A stretch of DNA of 64,000 nucleotides from Helicobacter cetorum MIT 99-5656 (GTDB taxonomy: Bacteria; Campylobacterota; Campylobacteria; Campylobacterales; Helicobacteraceae). Below the pieces are notes generated by a model. That model saw only the letters and a list, made by a program, of their open reading frames with translations, did not search any database and was not told where the DNA came from. Positions 19,522 through 29,181 of the stretch are shown in pieces (position 1 is the stretch's first letter; each line of letters starts with the position of its first letter). The stretch covers positions 1,178,001 to 1,242,000 of the forward strand of contig NC_017735.1 of the NCBI RefSeq assembly GCF_000259275.1, given 5' to 3'. The position numbers were made by a program, and so were the translations under genes.

Positions 19522-20316
19522 TTAGGACTTATTTTTCTTATTTTTCAACTCTTGGGCGTCTTTTTGGTAGGCTTCTAAATTATTTTGAGTAAGTTTTTTA
19601 TCCACCTGTCCCATAATATCCACAAAAACTTTGTTCAAAGCGTTTTTAATTGCATCGTTTGAATTGTCAAAGCCCTTAACCATAGCCCCAGCTAGTCCCC
19701 CACTATGGCTAGAATGGGTGGTGCGTATAAATTTTTCATGAATATCCAACTCACTCAAATCAAGCATAAAAGAGTCCAAAACTTCCCCACTCATAGGCTC
19801 TATGAGTAATATTTTAATAAATCCGGCTGAAACCAAAATCCCTTCCATTTTGTCCAAACCGGTAGAAAATAACAATCCGGGTTCTGATTTTTTCTGTGTG
19901 GTTTTTTTAGGGTCAGGGCGTAAGACAATTTCACCGCTCATAGCAAGAGCCAAATACCCTTCTTTCTTCTGTGAAAAAGACAAATCATCTTTCTCACTAC
20001 TATCCAAACTCACAACCTTGTAGCCTTGATTTTTTAAAATCTCTTCAACTTTAAGGGCGACTTGGTCTTTAAATTTATTTTCATATTCCTTAGCAATGTT
20101 ATCGCTATATTGAAAGGCTGGTTTTAAAAGTAAAATCTTTTTGTTCAATGCCTGTGCATTATGTGAGCTTGGTTGATAGCTCAAATTCAAAGCAACCTTA
20201 TTTGCCTCAATAATCTTAGGATTACAGCCCACTAATAAGGCCACAACACTTGCACCTAAAAGGCATTGTTGCCATGTGTTTTTAAAGCCTTTCACAAGAT
20301 ATTTGCTCGCTTTCAT
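19522..20316 (-). CDS. hpaA: HpaA, surface lipoprotein (neuraminyllactose-binding haemagglutinin)
   Basis: A 264-residue lipoprotein homologous to H. pylori HpaA, a surface or flagellar-sheath protein needed for colonisation. The lipobox is LVGC with Cys31. Conserved HpaA blocks are obvious: [20 protein letters not shown], then [18 protein letters not shown]. The region corresponding to the proposed sialic-acid motif KRTIQKK reads KKTTQKK. The start at 20316 ([10 protein letters not shown]) is chosen over an upstream ATG because AAAAAGGA sits just before it and the lipoprotein signal then has normal length. It is monocistronic between nap and moa genes, as next to the moa genes in H. pylori. 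Confidence 0.93.
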   Translation of the reverse strand: MKASKYLVKGFKNTWQQCLLGASVVALLVGCNPKIIEANKVALNLSYQPSSHNAQALNKKILLLKPAFQYSDNIAKEYENKFKDQVALKVEEILKNQGYKVVSLDSSEKDDLSFSQKKEGYLALAMSGEIVLRPDPKKTTQKKSEPGLLFSTGLDKMEGILVSAGFIKILLIEPMSGEVLDSFMLDLSELDIHEKFIRTTHSSHSGGLAGAMVKGFDNSNDAIKNALNKVFVDIMGQVDKKLTQNNLEAYQKDAQELKNKKNKS

Positions 20317-20430
20317 ATTTGTCCTTTTTCTATCCTTGATGGTAATATTTAATGATTTTCTAAGCAACACACACCCTTTATTGATTTAAAACTCTATTTT
20401 ATCCTAACATCTTTAAGCCACAAAATTTTT

Positions 20431-20907
20431 TTATTTCTTAGCGTTATAAATGCCACTCTTTCCCCCACTCTTATACTCTAACATTACATCACTAATAACC
20501 ATGCTCTTATCTATCGCTTTTACCATGTCATAAATCGTTAAAAGTCCTATGCTTACACTCATTAGAGCTTCCATTTCTACGCCTGTTTTGGCTTGAGTTT
20601 TCACTCTTGCATAAATTTTAAAACTACAAGTCTCTTCCTCTTCTAAAATATCAATATCCACTCCATTCAATACCAAAGAATGACACATAGGAATTAACTC
20701 ACTTGTTTTTTTAGCCCCCATGATGCTCGCAACAATAGCGGTTTGTAATACAGGACCTTTTTTGACTTGTTCCTTAATGATGGCCTCATAGGCTTCTTGG
20801 CTCATGCTGATTTTTCCGCTTGCTAAAGCAATGCGTTCAGTCACTTCCTTATCCCCCACATCTACCATTTTAGGCTGATTTTCTTCATTTAAATGAGTGA
20901 GTTTCAT
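20431..20907 (-). CDS. moaC: Cyclic pyranopterin monophosphate synthase MoaC
   Basis: Catalyses the second half of the first step of molybdenum cofactor synthesis, forming cyclic pyranopterin monophosphate from the product of MoaA. Family blocks are clear: [14 protein letters not shown], the PMCHSL stretch around the active site, and [12 protein letters not shown]. Lys in MVKAIDKSM corresponds to the catalytic lysine region. The start [11 protein letters not shown] at 20907 gives 158 residues, the usual size, and follows AAAAAGGA; longer in-frame starts overlap mogA. It lies 13 bp after mogA. MoaA itself is not in the window. Confidence 0.94.
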   Translation of the reverse strand: MKLTHLNEENQPKMVDVGDKEVTERIALASGKISMSQEAYEAIIKEQVKKGPVLQTAIVASIMGAKKTSELIPMCHSLVLNGVDIDILEEEETCSFKIYARVKTQAKTGVEMEALMSVSIGLLTIYDMVKAIDKSMVISDVMLEYKSGGKSGIYNAKK

Positions 20908-20920
20908 GGTTTTTTCCTTT

Positions 20921-21454
20921 TTAAGATTGTTTGGGGCGAAAAGCTTGAATATTTTTTTCATTCACTTCCATGTAATTTCCTAAAATCAAATCTATGCAAT
21001 AAGGAATGGCTGGAAAGATTGCTTCTAAACATTCTCTAATGCTTTTTGGCTTACCAGGAAGATTGACAATCAAACTCTTATTTCTAATGCCAGCGCTTTG
21101 GCGCGATAAAATCGCTGTAGGCACATATTTTAAGCTAGCCATTCGCATGAGTTCTCCAAATCCAGGAAGCATTTTTTGACACACTTTTTCTGTGGCTTCT
21201 GGGGTTACATCTCTTAGAGCGGGGCCTGTGCCACCAGTTGTAACGACCAAATCACACTGATACTCATCACACATTTTTATGAGTGCTTTTTCAATCAAAT
21301 CTATTTCATCAGCTAAAATTTCATAATGAAATTCTAAAGGATTGAGCAAATATTCACCCAACACTTCTTGTATCGCTTGACCGCTTAAATCTTCATAAAT
21401 CCCTTTTGATGCTCTATCGCTCGCACTCAAAACGCCTACATGAATGGTTTGCAT
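20921..21454 (-). CDS. mogA: Molybdopterin adenylyltransferase MogA
   Basis: Adenylylates molybdopterin before molybdate insertion by MoeA. The 177-residue protein has the MoaB/Mog fold with the signature [19 protein letters not shown] and the [10 protein letters not shown] segment contacting the pterin. The early [13 protein letters not shown] motif is also typical of MogA. The ATG follows AAGGAG. It sits between moaE (upstream) and moaC (downstream), with 12-13 bp gaps, in one leftward operon. Confidence 0.93.
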   Translation of the reverse strand: MQTIHVGVLSASDRASKGIYEDLSGQAIQEVLGEYLLNPLEFHYEILADEIDLIEKALIKMCDEYQCDLVVTTGGTGPALRDVTPEATEKVCQKMLPGFGELMRMASLKYVPTAILSRQSAGIRNKSLIVNLPGKPKSIRECLEAIFPAIPYCIDLILGNYMEVNEKNIQAFRPKQS

Positions 21455-21466
21455 ACTAACTCCTTG

Positions 21467-21904
21467 TTAAGCTAAAAGCCCACTCCCTTTTAAAGGGTGG
21501 CTTCTTTCTTTGGCATAAATGCGTTCATTATTGACTAAATCGTATTTCCAAATGGGTGCGTTATGCTTAAAATCTTCAATAAAATTTTCATATAACTCTA
21601 AGGCGTTCTTTCTATTTTTTCCCATTAAAACGCATAAAAACGAGCTTTGTCCTATTAAAACATCGCCGTTGCTATGTGCCATTTTCAGCACCACTCCTAA
21701 ATCGTTAGCTTTAGTGTGCCATTTTTCAAACCAAGTCTTTAATAATGCTTCATAAATATCAAAGCTCAAGCCTTGAATGTTATTTTCTTCTCTCACAATG
21801 CCAACAAACACACAAAACGCCCCAAAATTTTTTGCACAAGCTTCTTCTTGATAGACCTTTAAAAGCTCTTGTGTGTTTAAAGCCCCCTGAATAATCTCTA
21901 ACAT
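21467..21904 (-). CDS. moaE: Molybdopterin synthase catalytic subunit MoaE
   Basis: The large subunit of molybdopterin synthase, which transfers sulfur from thiocarboxylated MoaD to cyclic pyranopterin monophosphate. 145 residues with family features: FCVFVGIVREEN near the N-terminus, YEALLKTWFEKW in the middle, HSNGDVLIGQSSFLCVL, and the C-terminal IWKYDLVNNERIYAKE that carries the active-site lysine region. It begins directly after moaD ends, so the two subunits are made together. Confidence 0.92.
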   Translation of the reverse strand: MLEIIQGALNTQELLKVYQEEACAKNFGAFCVFVGIVREENNIQGLSFDIYEALLKTWFEKWHTKANDLGVVLKMAHSNGDVLIGQSSFLCVLMGKNRKNALELYENFIEDFKHNAPIWKYDLVNNERIYAKERSHPLKGSGLLA

Positions 21905-22126
21905 CTAACCCCCACAAACCGGCGGCAACAAACTAATGACATCGCCTTCTTTTAAGGGCGTATCCAAATTATCTATTAAAGTATCATTGAGTGCTATAGC
22001 ACAAACACTCAACCACTCTTTCACACTCTCTTTTTCTTGTAAAATCGCTCTTAATTCTTTTAGATTGCTTGCTTGAACTGAAAAATTTTCTTCTTTTATG
22101 GGCCCAAAAAATCGCACTTCTACCAT
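21905..22126 (-). CDS. moaD: Molybdopterin synthase sulfur carrier MoaD
   Basis: A ubiquitin-fold sulfur carrier of 73 residues. It ends in the required Gly-Gly (LLPPVCGG), which is adenylylated and thiocarboxylated by a MoeB/ThiF-type enzyme; a candidate lies at 56641-57414. The start follows AAGGATAAGCTT with a usable AAGGA. It lies directly before moaE and 15 bp after moeA. Confidence 0.92.
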   Translation of the reverse strand: MVEVRFFGPIKEENFSVQASNLKELRAILQEKESVKEWLSVCAIALNDTLIDNLDTPLKEGDVISLLPPVCGG

Positions 22127-22141
22127 AAGCTTATCCTTATT

Positions 22142-23368
22142 TTAAGTTAAATCCATAAAACGCATAGCCTTTACAACGCTTTGTGCTTCAAACTCTAGCA
22201 CGCCTTCATCTAATAGTATAACCCCATGCTCGCTAGGATTTTTATAAATACTAGGCTCTAAACTCGCATGCCACACGCCATTTTTAAGCTTCAATGCACA
22301 AAAACGAAACTCCAAGCGAGTGTCTTTCCTTGAAATGGGGCTTTCTAAAACAGCTTGAATAATGGGGCTAGTCGTAGTGGTTTGTAACAAATGATTTAAA
22401 ATCACTCTTCCAAAAAGATAAAATCCCATTAACGATGCATTAGGATTTCCAGGTAGTGCCAAAACTGGTTTAATCCTTTCATGCTGGTAATAAAGAGCGA
22501 AAGCTACAGGCTTTCCTGGTTTGATACGCACCTTTTTAAAACGCATTTCACAAAGTTCTTCTAAAGCGGTTTGCGTGAAATCATAATCCCCCATACTCAT
22601 GCCCCCTGTAGTGATAAGCATGTCATTTTCTAGTAACGCAACTTGCATCTTCTCTTTGAGTGTGTGCAAATCATCGTTTATAAGCTCATATAACACACCC
22701 ACTCCCCCCATGCTCTCTACTAAGGCTTTTAAAAGATGGTTATTTGTGCTTCGTGTGGCATTTTCATTTTGTGTGTTTTGCCCCACTTCAATAAGTTCAT
22801 TACCGGTGCTTAAAATCGCAACTCTAGGCTTTCTGATTACCTCAACAAACACTTGATTAAGTTGTGCTAGAAGCCCTATGCCATAGGCTGAAATCTTTTG
22901 CCCCTTAGTCAATAGCTTGTCATTTTGATGATAATTTTGCCCACTCAAACGCACAAAATCATTTGGTTTGGGTAGAGCCACTCCTTTTTTGACAAACAGC
23001 CTGTTATTTTTTACTTCAGCATGCTCTACAATCAAAAGCGAATCGCAATTTTGTGGCATATTCGCTCCGGTAAACGACTTCAATGCATAGCCTTTTTCTA
23101 CTACCATTTCATGCAAATTTCCCACAGGGTTATCGCTAGGGTATAATTTCAAACCTTCTGTGATTAGAAGCTCAATATCCTTGCTACTAAACGCATAAGC
23201 ATCCATACTTGAAACATTATATTTGGGATCATTACAAGGGGCTAAAATATCCGTAGCTATCACTCTATGAAGGGCTTCACTAAAAACAATTTTTTCTTTT
23301 CCTAAAGGCGTGATACAAGCAAGCTCAATAATTTCTAAGGCTTCTTCTAAACTGATTAAAGCTTTCAC
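22142..23368 (-). CDS. moeA: Molybdopterin molybdenumtransferase MoeA
   Basis: Inserts molybdate into adenylylated molybdopterin. The 408-residue protein shows the N-terminal MoeA domain (SSMDAYAF, the family Asp-containing block), [20 protein letters not shown], the MogA-like domain with STGNELIE and [12 protein letters not shown], and [11 protein letters not shown]. The C-terminal beta-barrel domain is complete. The start overlaps the stop of ribA by 4 bp, coupling riboflavin and molybdenum cofactor genes in one transcript. In H. pylori, as I recall, moeA lies elsewhere, so its place between moaD and ribA here would be a rearrangement. Confidence 0.93.
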   Translation of the reverse strand: MKALISLEEALEIIELACITPLGKEKIVFSEALHRVIATDILAPCNDPKYNVSSMDAYAFSSKDIELLITEGLKLYPSDNPVGNLHEMVVEKGYALKSFTGANMPQNCDSLLIVEHAEVKNNRLFVKKGVALPKPNDFVRLSGQNYHQNDKLLTKGQKISAYGIGLLAQLNQVFVEVIRKPRVAILSTGNELIEVGQNTQNENATRSTNNHLLKALVESMGGVGVLYELINDDLHTLKEKMQVALLENDMLITTGGMSMGDYDFTQTALEELCEMRFKKVRIKPGKPVAFALYYQHERIKPVLALPGNPNASLMGFYLFGRVILNHLLQTTTTSPIIQAVLESPISRKDTRLEFRFCALKLKNGVWHASLEPSIYKNPSEHGVILLDEGVLEFEAQSVVKAMRFMDLT

Positions 23369-23949
23369 AATAAATGCCCCATTTTTAGCTTTTTCACTTC
23401 TAAATACCTTTGATTATGCTCATTAGCACACACAATCAAGCTCTCTCTTTCAATTTCAGCGTATTTTTCTAAAGCCATGATTTTTTTGGGGTTATTAGTG
23501 AGTAATCGCATTTTTTTAATGTGGTAGTATTCTAAAATCTCCCCCACAATACTATAATCTCTCTCATCATCTTTAAACCCTATCATCTCATTAGCTTGAA
23601 TCGTATCATAGCCCTTATCTTGCAGTGCGTAGGCATTAACCTTATGAAACAACCCTATCCCACGCCCTTCTTGACGCAAATAAATCACTAGCCCCCCTTC
23701 TTTAGAGCTAATAATCCTTTCCATTGCCATTTGTAATTCCCCCCCACAATCGCATTTTTGAGAACCTAAAGCATCACCGGTCAAACATTCTGAATGCAGA
23801 CGCACCAAGGGGTTTTCAGAAAAATTAGGGGTAAAAACCACCAAATGGTCTTTAAAACCACACAAGTCCTTTTCTCTAAAGGACTGGATGTAGAACTCTC
23901 CAAATTTAGTCGGCAATTTGGCTTTATTAGAAACTTCTAAATGCTTCAA
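23365..23949 (-). CDS. ribA: GTP cyclohydrolase II
   Basis: The first enzyme of riboflavin synthesis, opening the GTP imidazole ring. A 194-residue stand-alone enzyme with zinc ligands in [18 protein letters not shown], the catalytic RQEGRGIGL motif, and a C-terminal LLTNNPKK block. It appears to be the first gene of ribA-moeA-moaD-moaE-mogA-moaC. It matters because the GTP cyclohydrolase-like half of the RibB fusion at 24930 lacks these residues. Confidence 0.95.
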   Translation of the reverse strand: MKHLEVSNKAKLPTKFGEFYIQSFREKDLCGFKDHLVVFTPNFSENPLVRLHSECLTGDALGSQKCDCGGELQMAMERIISSKEGGLVIYLRQEGRGIGLFHKVNAYALQDKGYDTIQANEMIGFKDDERDYSIVGEILEYYHIKKMRLLTNNPKKIMALEKYAEIERESLIVCANEHNQRYLEVKKLKMGHLL

Positions 23950-24044
23950 GAATACTCCTAGAATTAGCTTAACACATCTTAGCTACAGCGTTAAAAAGGT
24001 AATTTTATCAAAACTCTTTGTAATTTTCTTCAAATTTTAAACTC

Positions 24045-24842
24045 TCAAAATTTGTAGGTCAAATTCAAACCACCTGGGCTTAAACTAGAATGCCATTCAT
24101 TTTTATTATAAATCCCTAAAGCTTCTCCAAGTCCCAAATCCCTGATGATAAAGCCTATAGGGTCCATTAGAGCTATCATTAAACGCCCCAAAAACAACGA
24201 ATTAAACAACTTCCCACCATTTTTTTGAATGTAGCGAGTGAGCTGGTAAAACCCTTCTCCTAGTATGGAGCCAACTAAAGGCGTAATGATTAAATCTTGC
24301 CAGCTAGGCACTTCTACAAACGCTTCTACCCCATACTCCCAAAAAAGCGTAGAAGAAATGAAAGAAAAAAAGACTGAAGTCATCCAACTAAACCCAGCCA
24401 TGCGTGGTTGCATATAGTAAATAGCTCCAAAATAAGGGTGTAAAACCTCATTAAAAATAAAGCTATCTCTATCTAATCTAGGTCCCACACGCACATCTTC
24501 AAACCAACTTCTAATACCAAACCTTTCTTTATCCCAATTCGTTACGCTCTCTGGCATAAGGTACAACCCCACAATGCCTACTACAAAAGAAACCCCTAAA
24601 ATGCCTATACTAGTGCCTAAATATTTCCACCGACTACTAGGGGTATAATAAAGCGTATTACTTCGTTTGAATTTTTCCTTGAAATGCTTCCAAGCGAAAT
24701 TTTTAGGGTGGTGCTTAAGCATTTCTTCTAATTGGGTGCTTTTAGCATTTAAAAAATTTAAATGAAACAATAAAACAACTATACAAACCACCCAAAGGAG
24801 TGTTTTAAATAAGTGTAGCATGAACTCAATTGTAGCTCTCAT
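24045..24842 (-). CDS. DUF3943-like conserved protein
   Basis: A 265-residue conserved protein of unknown function, resembling the uncharacterised gene between ribA and ribB in H. pylori. The N-terminus has one strongly hydrophobic segment (LLWVVCIVVLLFHLNFLNA) that can be a signal peptide or anchor, and a second segment lies near 75-95. The rest has aromatic and Gly-rich blocks (PYFGAIYYMQPRMAG, GSILGEGFYQLTRY), suggesting an envelope protein. An internal ATG at 24821 gives a better-shaped signal peptide. Ribosome-binding sites are weak for both starts. Confidence 0.65.
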   Translation of the reverse strand: MRATIEFMLHLFKTLLWVVCIVVLLFHLNFLNAKSTQLEEMLKHHPKNFAWKHFKEKFKRSNTLYYTPSSRWKYLGTSIGILGVSFVVGIVGLYLMPESVTNWDKERFGIRSWFEDVRVGPRLDRDSFIFNEVLHPYFGAIYYMQPRMAGFSWMTSVFFSFISSTLFWEYGVEAFVEVPSWQDLIITPLVGSILGEGFYQLTRYIQKNGGKLFNSLFLGRLMIALMDPIGFIIRDLGLGEALGIYNKNEWHSSLSPGGLNLTYKF

Positions 24843-24929
24843 TGTGTTACAAACTTTTTATTTTTATTAAAAAGGGCGTATTATATCTTAAGAAATACCA
24901 TGAATCAATGCAATCATCTCACGCTAAAA

Positions 24930-25964
24930 TTAAAGATTGATGGTTTCTACAAGCTTAAGCCCAAAACCACTTAGTGCCTTATATTCTTTATCTTCAGAAG
25001 CACTAAGCAATCTAAAACTCTCTATCCCAAGGTTTTTCAACACTAACGCTCCGATACCAAAATTTTTAACCACATTGCTTTCTTTAGAATGGGTGTTCAT
25101 AAAAATCAAATACCCCCCTTCAAGCTTTAGGTATTCTAAGGCTTTGAAAAACACATCAAACGCACTAGAAGTCAAAAAATCAAAATCTTCTTTGATAGGG
25201 TGGAAACGCACTAAAGGAGCTAAATCATTAGGCTTTGAGCCTTTAAACTTAAAAGCGTAATGGTTTTTTTGCTGGTGGTCTAAAAAAGTGTAGCATTGTG
25301 TTTGATGTTTTAAAAATTCCTTTTCTTCTTGACAAAACATCTTTAGCAAATTCTCATTTTCTAAACGATAACTAATCAAATCAGAGACATAAAGGGTTTT
25401 GAGATTATGCTTAGTGGCAAAATCGCTTAAGAATTTATCGCCCCTTCTAGCCATAGAGCCATCTTCTTTCATGATTTCACAAATCACGCTTACAGGCTTT
25501 AACCCAGCAAGCTTGCATAAATCTACGCTAGCTTCTGTATGACCTGTGCGTTCTAACACCCCACCATCTTTAGCAATCAAAGGAAAGATATGCCCTGGAC
25601 GCACAAAATCGCTAGGCTTTGTGGTTTCTTTACAGAGTAAATCAATTGTCAAATGCCTTTCAAAAGCAGAAATCCCCGTTTTTGCTTCTTTAGCATCAAT
25701 AGAAACTGTGAAGGCGGTTTCATGATTAGAATCATTCACGCTCACCATAGGGGGTAGTTCAAATTGCTTGGCTAAATCTTTGGTTAAAGACACACAGATT
25801 AGTCCCCTTGCATGCGTTGCCATAAAGTTAATTTTCTCAGGGGTAGAAAAAATCCCTGCTAAAACTAAATCGCCCTCATTCTCTCTGTCTTCATCATCCA
25901 TAACAATTAGCATTTCGCCATTTCTAAAAGCTTCTAAAGCTTCATCTACTCGTTTTAAAAACAT
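24930..25964 (-). CDS. ribB: 3,4-dihydroxy-2-butanone 4-phosphate synthase with degenerate GTP cyclohydrolase II-like domain
   Basis: Residues 1-200 form a complete DHBP synthase that makes the four-carbon unit of riboflavin from ribulose 5-phosphate: [12 protein letters not shown] near the N-terminus, [12 protein letters not shown], and RPGHIFPL...GHTEASVDL. The C-terminal half aligns in outline with GTP cyclohydrolase II ([14 protein letters not shown]), but the zinc-binding Cys set and RQEGRGIGL are gone, so that domain is probably inactive. The stand-alone RibA at 23365 supplies the activity. The start follows AGGGAGTG. No FMN riboswitch was seen upstream. Confidence 0.93.
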   Translation of the reverse strand: MFLKRVDEALEAFRNGEMLIVMDDEDRENEGDLVLAGIFSTPEKINFMATHARGLICVSLTKDLAKQFELPPMVSVNDSNHETAFTVSIDAKEAKTGISAFERHLTIDLLCKETTKPSDFVRPGHIFPLIAKDGGVLERTGHTEASVDLCKLAGLKPVSVICEIMKEDGSMARRGDKFLSDFATKHNLKTLYVSDLISYRLENENLLKMFCQEEKEFLKHQTQCYTFLDHQQKNHYAFKFKGSKPNDLAPLVRFHPIKEDFDFLTSSAFDVFFKALEYLKLEGGYLIFMNTHSKESNVVKNFGIGALVLKNLGIESFRLLSASEDKEYKALSGFGLKLVETINL

Positions 25965-26016
25965 ATCACTCCCTAAATGTTAGGTTTGGCTTCTCTTTGA
26001 AAGAATAAAAACAAGA

Positions 26017-26022
26017 AATATA
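26017..26022 (-). promoter_or_regulatory. Extended -10 of ribB
   Basis: The minus strand reads aTGcTATATTtct, a TGn-extended -10 about 52 bp upstream of the ribB ATG, in the divergent region shared with modA. Confidence 0.5.
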
Positions 26023-26080
26023 GCATGTTTTAACTCTCTCTATGGTTTGATTAAAAACTAAACTTTAAAATAAAAAGTGA

Positions 26081-26086
26081 TACAAT
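26081..26086 (+). promoter_or_regulatory. Extended -10 of modABC
   Basis: The plus strand reads gTGaTACAATaaa, a TGn-extended -10 about 33 bp upstream of the modA ATG. No clear ModE-type inverted repeat was visible around it. Confidence 0.55.
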
Positions 26087-26119
26087 AAACCATCTCAAAA
26101 TCGCAAAAAGGAAAACCCC

Positions 26120-26860
26120 ATGAAAAACATGTTTAAAACATTAATTGTGTTGTTGCTGTTGTCTTCAAGCACTCTGTTAGCAAAAGATTTAAACATCGCT
26201 GCTGCTGCTAATCTCACGCATGCTCTAAAAGCTCTTATAAAAGAGTTTCAAAAAGAACACCCAGATACTAAGATTAGCACTAGCTTTGGCTCTTCAGGAA
26301 AGCTCTACACTCAAATTGCTCAAAACGCCCCTTTTGATTTATTCATCTCAGCAGACAAGGAGAGACCTAAAAAACTTTATGATGAAAAATTAACTCCCTT
26401 TAAAGAAGAAGTTTATGCTAAAGGGGTGTTAGTTTTATGGAGCAAGAATCTTAAAATTAATTCTTTAGACATTCTTAAAGACCCTAAGATTAAGCATATC
26501 GCTATGGCTAATCCTAAGTTAGCTCCCTATGGAAAAGCGAGCTTAGAAGTTTTAGAGCATTTAAAACTCACTCCTAGCCTTCAACCTAAAATCATTTATG
26601 GCACTTCTATTTCACAAGCACATCAATTCGTTCTCACTAACAACGCTCAAATAGGCTTTGGAGCCTTATCTCTCATAGATAAAAAGGATAAAAATCTCTC
26701 TTATTTCATTGTTGATAAAGCCCTTTATAACCCTATTGAACAAGCCTTAATCATTACCAAGCATGGGGTTAATAACCCTTTAGCCAAAGTTTTTAAAGAT
26801 TTCTTATTCAGTCCTAAGGCTCAAACTATCTTTAAAGAATACGGCTACATTGTAAATTAA
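26120..26860 (+). CDS. modA: Molybdate-binding periplasmic protein ModA
   Basis: The substrate-binding protein of the molybdate ABC importer, 246 residues. The signal peptide (about 1-21) ends STLLA/KD. The mature protein begins LNIAAAANLTHAL, the ModA start that carries oxyanion-contacting residues, followed by TSFGSSGKLYTQI and FDLFISADKERP. The ATG follows AAAAGGAAAA. It leads modA-modB-modC. It supplies molybdate for the cofactor genes just upstream on the opposite strand and ultimately for NapA. Confidence 0.94.
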   Translation: MKNMFKTLIVLLLLSSSTLLAKDLNIAAAANLTHALKALIKEFQKEHPDTKISTSFGSSGKLYTQIAQNAPFDLFISADKERPKKLYDEKLTPFKEEVYAKGVLVLWSKNLKINSLDILKDPKIKHIAMANPKLAPYGKASLEVLEHLKLTPSLQPKIIYGTSISQAHQFVLTNNAQIGFGALSLIDKKDKNLSYFIVDKALYNPIEQALIITKHGVNNPLAKVFKDFLFSPKAQTIFKEYGYIVN

Positions 26861-26887
26861 AAAAATAAAGAAAGGGTTTTATAAAGA

Positions 26888-27562
26888 GTGGATAATGAAT
26901 TTTTAATTACCATGCGTTTGAGCTTTTCTTTAGCTTTGATTACCACTCTTATTTTGTTGCCCATAGGCATTTTCTTAGGCTATTTTTTAAGCTTCAAACG
27001 CAATCTTTTAAGTAGCTTGGTAGAAACGCTTGTATATATGCCTTTAGTTTTGCCCCCAAGTGTTTTGGGATTTTATCTTCTTTTAGCTTTTTCGCCTAAC
27101 TCGTTCTTAGGGGCGTTTTTACAAAATACCTTAAATTTAAAGCTTGCTTTTAGCTTTCAAGGACTTGTTATAGGGAGTGTGATTTTTTCCTTGCCCTTTA
27201 TGGTAAGCCCTATTAAAAGCGCGTTAATTTCCTTGCCTACTTCTTTAAAAGAAGCGAGCTATAGCTTGGGTAAAAAGGAATGTTACACCCTTTTTTTTGT
27301 CCTACTTCCTAATATCAAGCCTAGCCTACTGATTGCTATTATTACAACCTTTATCCACACTATAGGGGAATTTGGCGTGGTGATGATGCTTGGGGGTGAT
27401 ATACTAGGCGAGACAAGAGTGGCTAGTATTGCAATTTTTAATGAAGCTGAAGCACTTAATTATGCTAAAGCCCATCAATACGCCTTAACGCTTACTCTCA
27501 TTAGTTTTAGTCTATTATTTATCACTCTATTTTTAAATAAAAAACAAAGCTCGTTTTTATGA
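26888..27562 (+). CDS. modB: Molybdate ABC transporter permease ModB
   Basis: A 224-residue inner-membrane permease with about five membrane segments. The EAA coupling loop is readable as EASYSLGKKECYTLFFVLLP, and the following segment contains HTIGEFGVVMMLGGD, typical of ModB/CysT permeases. The GTG start at 26888 is used because the nearest in-frame ATG would remove the first eight residues, which are part of the usual N-terminus (MDNEFLITMRLS). The end overlaps modC by 4 bp. Confidence 0.92.
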   Translation: MDNEFLITMRLSFSLALITTLILLPIGIFLGYFLSFKRNLLSSLVETLVYMPLVLPPSVLGFYLLLAFSPNSFLGAFLQNTLNLKLAFSFQGLVIGSVIFSLPFMVSPIKSALISLPTSLKEASYSLGKKECYTLFFVLLPNIKPSLLIAIITTFIHTIGEFGVVMMLGGDILGETRVASIAIFNEAEALNYAKAHQYALTLTLISFSLLFITLFLNKKQSSFL

Positions 27563-28353
27563 TAAAAGCACGGTTTAAAAAACCCCTTTTAGGGACTAAG
27601 GGTAAATTTATCTTAGATATAGACCTAGAAATTGAAGAAAAAGAGATTGTGGCTTTATTTGGAGAATCAGGGGCGGGTAAAAGCACGATTTTAAGGGTTT
27701 TAGCCGGACTTGAAAAGGTAGATGAAGGCTATATTGAGGTCAATCATTCCATATGGCTAGACACTCAAAAAAAGTTTTTTTTAAAGCCACAGAATAGAAA
27801 AATCGGCTTTGTGTTTCAAGATTACGCCCTATTCCCACATTTAAATGTCTATCAAAACATTGCCTTTGCTAATCCTAAAGACAAAAACAAAATCAATGAA
27901 GTATTGCACCTAATGCGTTTAGAAAATCTAAGCAAACAAAAAATTTCTCAACTCTCTGGCGGACAAGCCCAACGAGTTGCTTTAGCAAGAGCAATTATAG
28001 GGGCAAAAGAGTTTTTATTCTTAGATGAAGCTTTAAACGCCCTAGACCCTACTTTAAAAAACGATTTACAAACAGATTTATTGCATCTAATCCAACGCTT
28101 TTCTCTGAGCGTGATTTTAGTGAGCCACAATCAAGATGAAATCCTTAAACTCGCTCATAAAGTGCTTTTGCTCAAGCATGGAAAAATCACCTCCACAAGC
28201 ACAGATTTCTTTACCCCCACTATCCATTTTCAAGCCCAACTGCTCCACACTGATGAAAACCATGCGTATTTCAAACCTGTAGAACCCCTTAAAATCCCCA
28301 AGAAAAACCTTAAAAATTTAAACCCCATTCAAAATCTAAAGATACAAATCTAA
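27559..28353 (+). CDS. modC: Molybdate ABC transporter ATPase ModC
   Basis: The ATPase powering molybdate import. Walker A is GESGAGKST, the Q-loop lies in FVFQDYALFPHL, the signature is LSGGQAQRVALARA, Walker B is LFLDEALNALDP and the switch His lies in LVSHNQDE. At 264 residues it is short for ModC: the C-terminal molybdate-binding TOBE/MOP domain is reduced to roughly 45 residues (HFQAQLLHTDENHAYFKP), so feedback by bound oxyanion may be weak. It ends 9 bp before the stop of the converging glycosyltransferase gene. Confidence 0.93.
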   Translation: MIKARFKKPLLGTKGKFILDIDLEIEEKEIVALFGESGAGKSTILRVLAGLEKVDEGYIEVNHSIWLDTQKKFFLKPQNRKIGFVFQDYALFPHLNVYQNIAFANPKDKNKINEVLHLMRLENLSKQKISQLSGGQAQRVALARAIIGAKEFLFLDEALNALDPTLKNDLQTDLLHLIQRFSLSVILVSHNQDEILKLAHKVLLLKHGKITSTSTDFFTPTIHFQAQLLHTDENHAYFKPVEPLKIPKKNLKNLNPIQNLKIQI

Positions 28354-28362
28354 CGCCCTTTT

Positions 28363-29181
28363 TCAAAACCACCTACTGAATATTTTAACCACCCCTTTGT
28401 GTAAAGAGCGACCTATTCTAATGCTTAAGGATAATTTTTTAGGTCTTTGTTTTTCTGTATTGGAAGCTTTGGTATTTATTTCATCGCAAGTAATAGCAAA
28501 CTCCTCTAACACATAGTTCTTTACCCCATGCCAATAATACCTATCCATCACGCAATCTATAGGCATAACCCATTTTTTAGCGCTGTATTTTAATAATTGA
28601 TGAGCAGCTTTTGGGGCTAGGACATAGCCTTGAGTGCCAATGCCATCTTTAAAATGCAAGATTTTAGAAACCCCCTTAATAGAAGTCTTTTTTTTAGCCA
28701 CATTCTCTTCTAAATGCATCAAACGAATATAGCCTAACTCATTGATATGTTCTTTACAGAACTCCAAACTCTCTTTAAAATGCTCTTTTAAAGAAACATC
28801 ATCTTCTAAAATACAAATTGCTTCATTGAGCTTGACACATTTTTGCCACAGCAAGTAATGGCTCGCATAACACCCAAGCTCTCCAAATCCCATTCTCTTC
28901 CCACAATGCATTAGGGCATAAAAAAAATCTTTCAACGCATAAGCAGAATTCTCTTTATTTTTGCAAAAAGCTAGTAAATCTTCAACAACAAAGCAAGGGT
29001 GTAAATGCTCCAAAACCAAGGGGTGTAATTGAGTTAAAGAACCTTTAGAATAAATCGCATCAAAAATTTCATAAGAAATTCCCTGAAGTTTAAGGCTCTC
29101 TAAAAGGGGAGTAATATGAGTTTCTTGCAAACAAAAATCTTGGCAAGTCTTCTCGCTTAAATGGATAATAAAAACACGCAT
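28363..29181 (-). CDS. GT25-family LPS glycosyltransferase (copy 1)
   Basis: A 272-residue glycosyltransferase of family 25 (Lex2B/LpsA type), which in H. pylori includes beta-1,4-galactosyltransferases that build Lewis-antigen O-chains. Motifs: the MRVFIIHLSEK start, GELGCYASHYLLW, the acidic ILEDDVSL motif for nucleotide-sugar/metal binding, and GTQGYVLAPKAA. The start at 29181 is preferred to an in-frame ATG at 29238 because AAGG precedes it and GT25 proteins begin there. It is paralogous to 38630-39454. The acceptor sugar cannot be predicted. Confidence 0.85.
   Translation of the reverse strand: MRVFIIHLSEKTCQDFCLQETHITPLLESLKLQGISYEIFDAIYSKGSLTQLHPLVLEHLHPCFVVEDLLAFCKNKENSAYALKDFFYALMHCGKRMGFGELGCYASHYLLWQKCVKLNEAICILEDDVSLKEHFKESLEFCKEHINELGYIRLMHLEENVAKKKTSIKGVSKILHFKDGIGTQGYVLAPKAAHQLLKYSAKKWVMPIDCVMDRYYWHGVKNYVLEEFAITCDEINTKASNTEKQRPKKLSLSIRIGRSLHKGVVKIFSRWF

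Noticed and set aside
24843-26119. FMN riboswitch before rib genes
   Set aside because: The leaders are short and lack the conserved RFN-element blocks.
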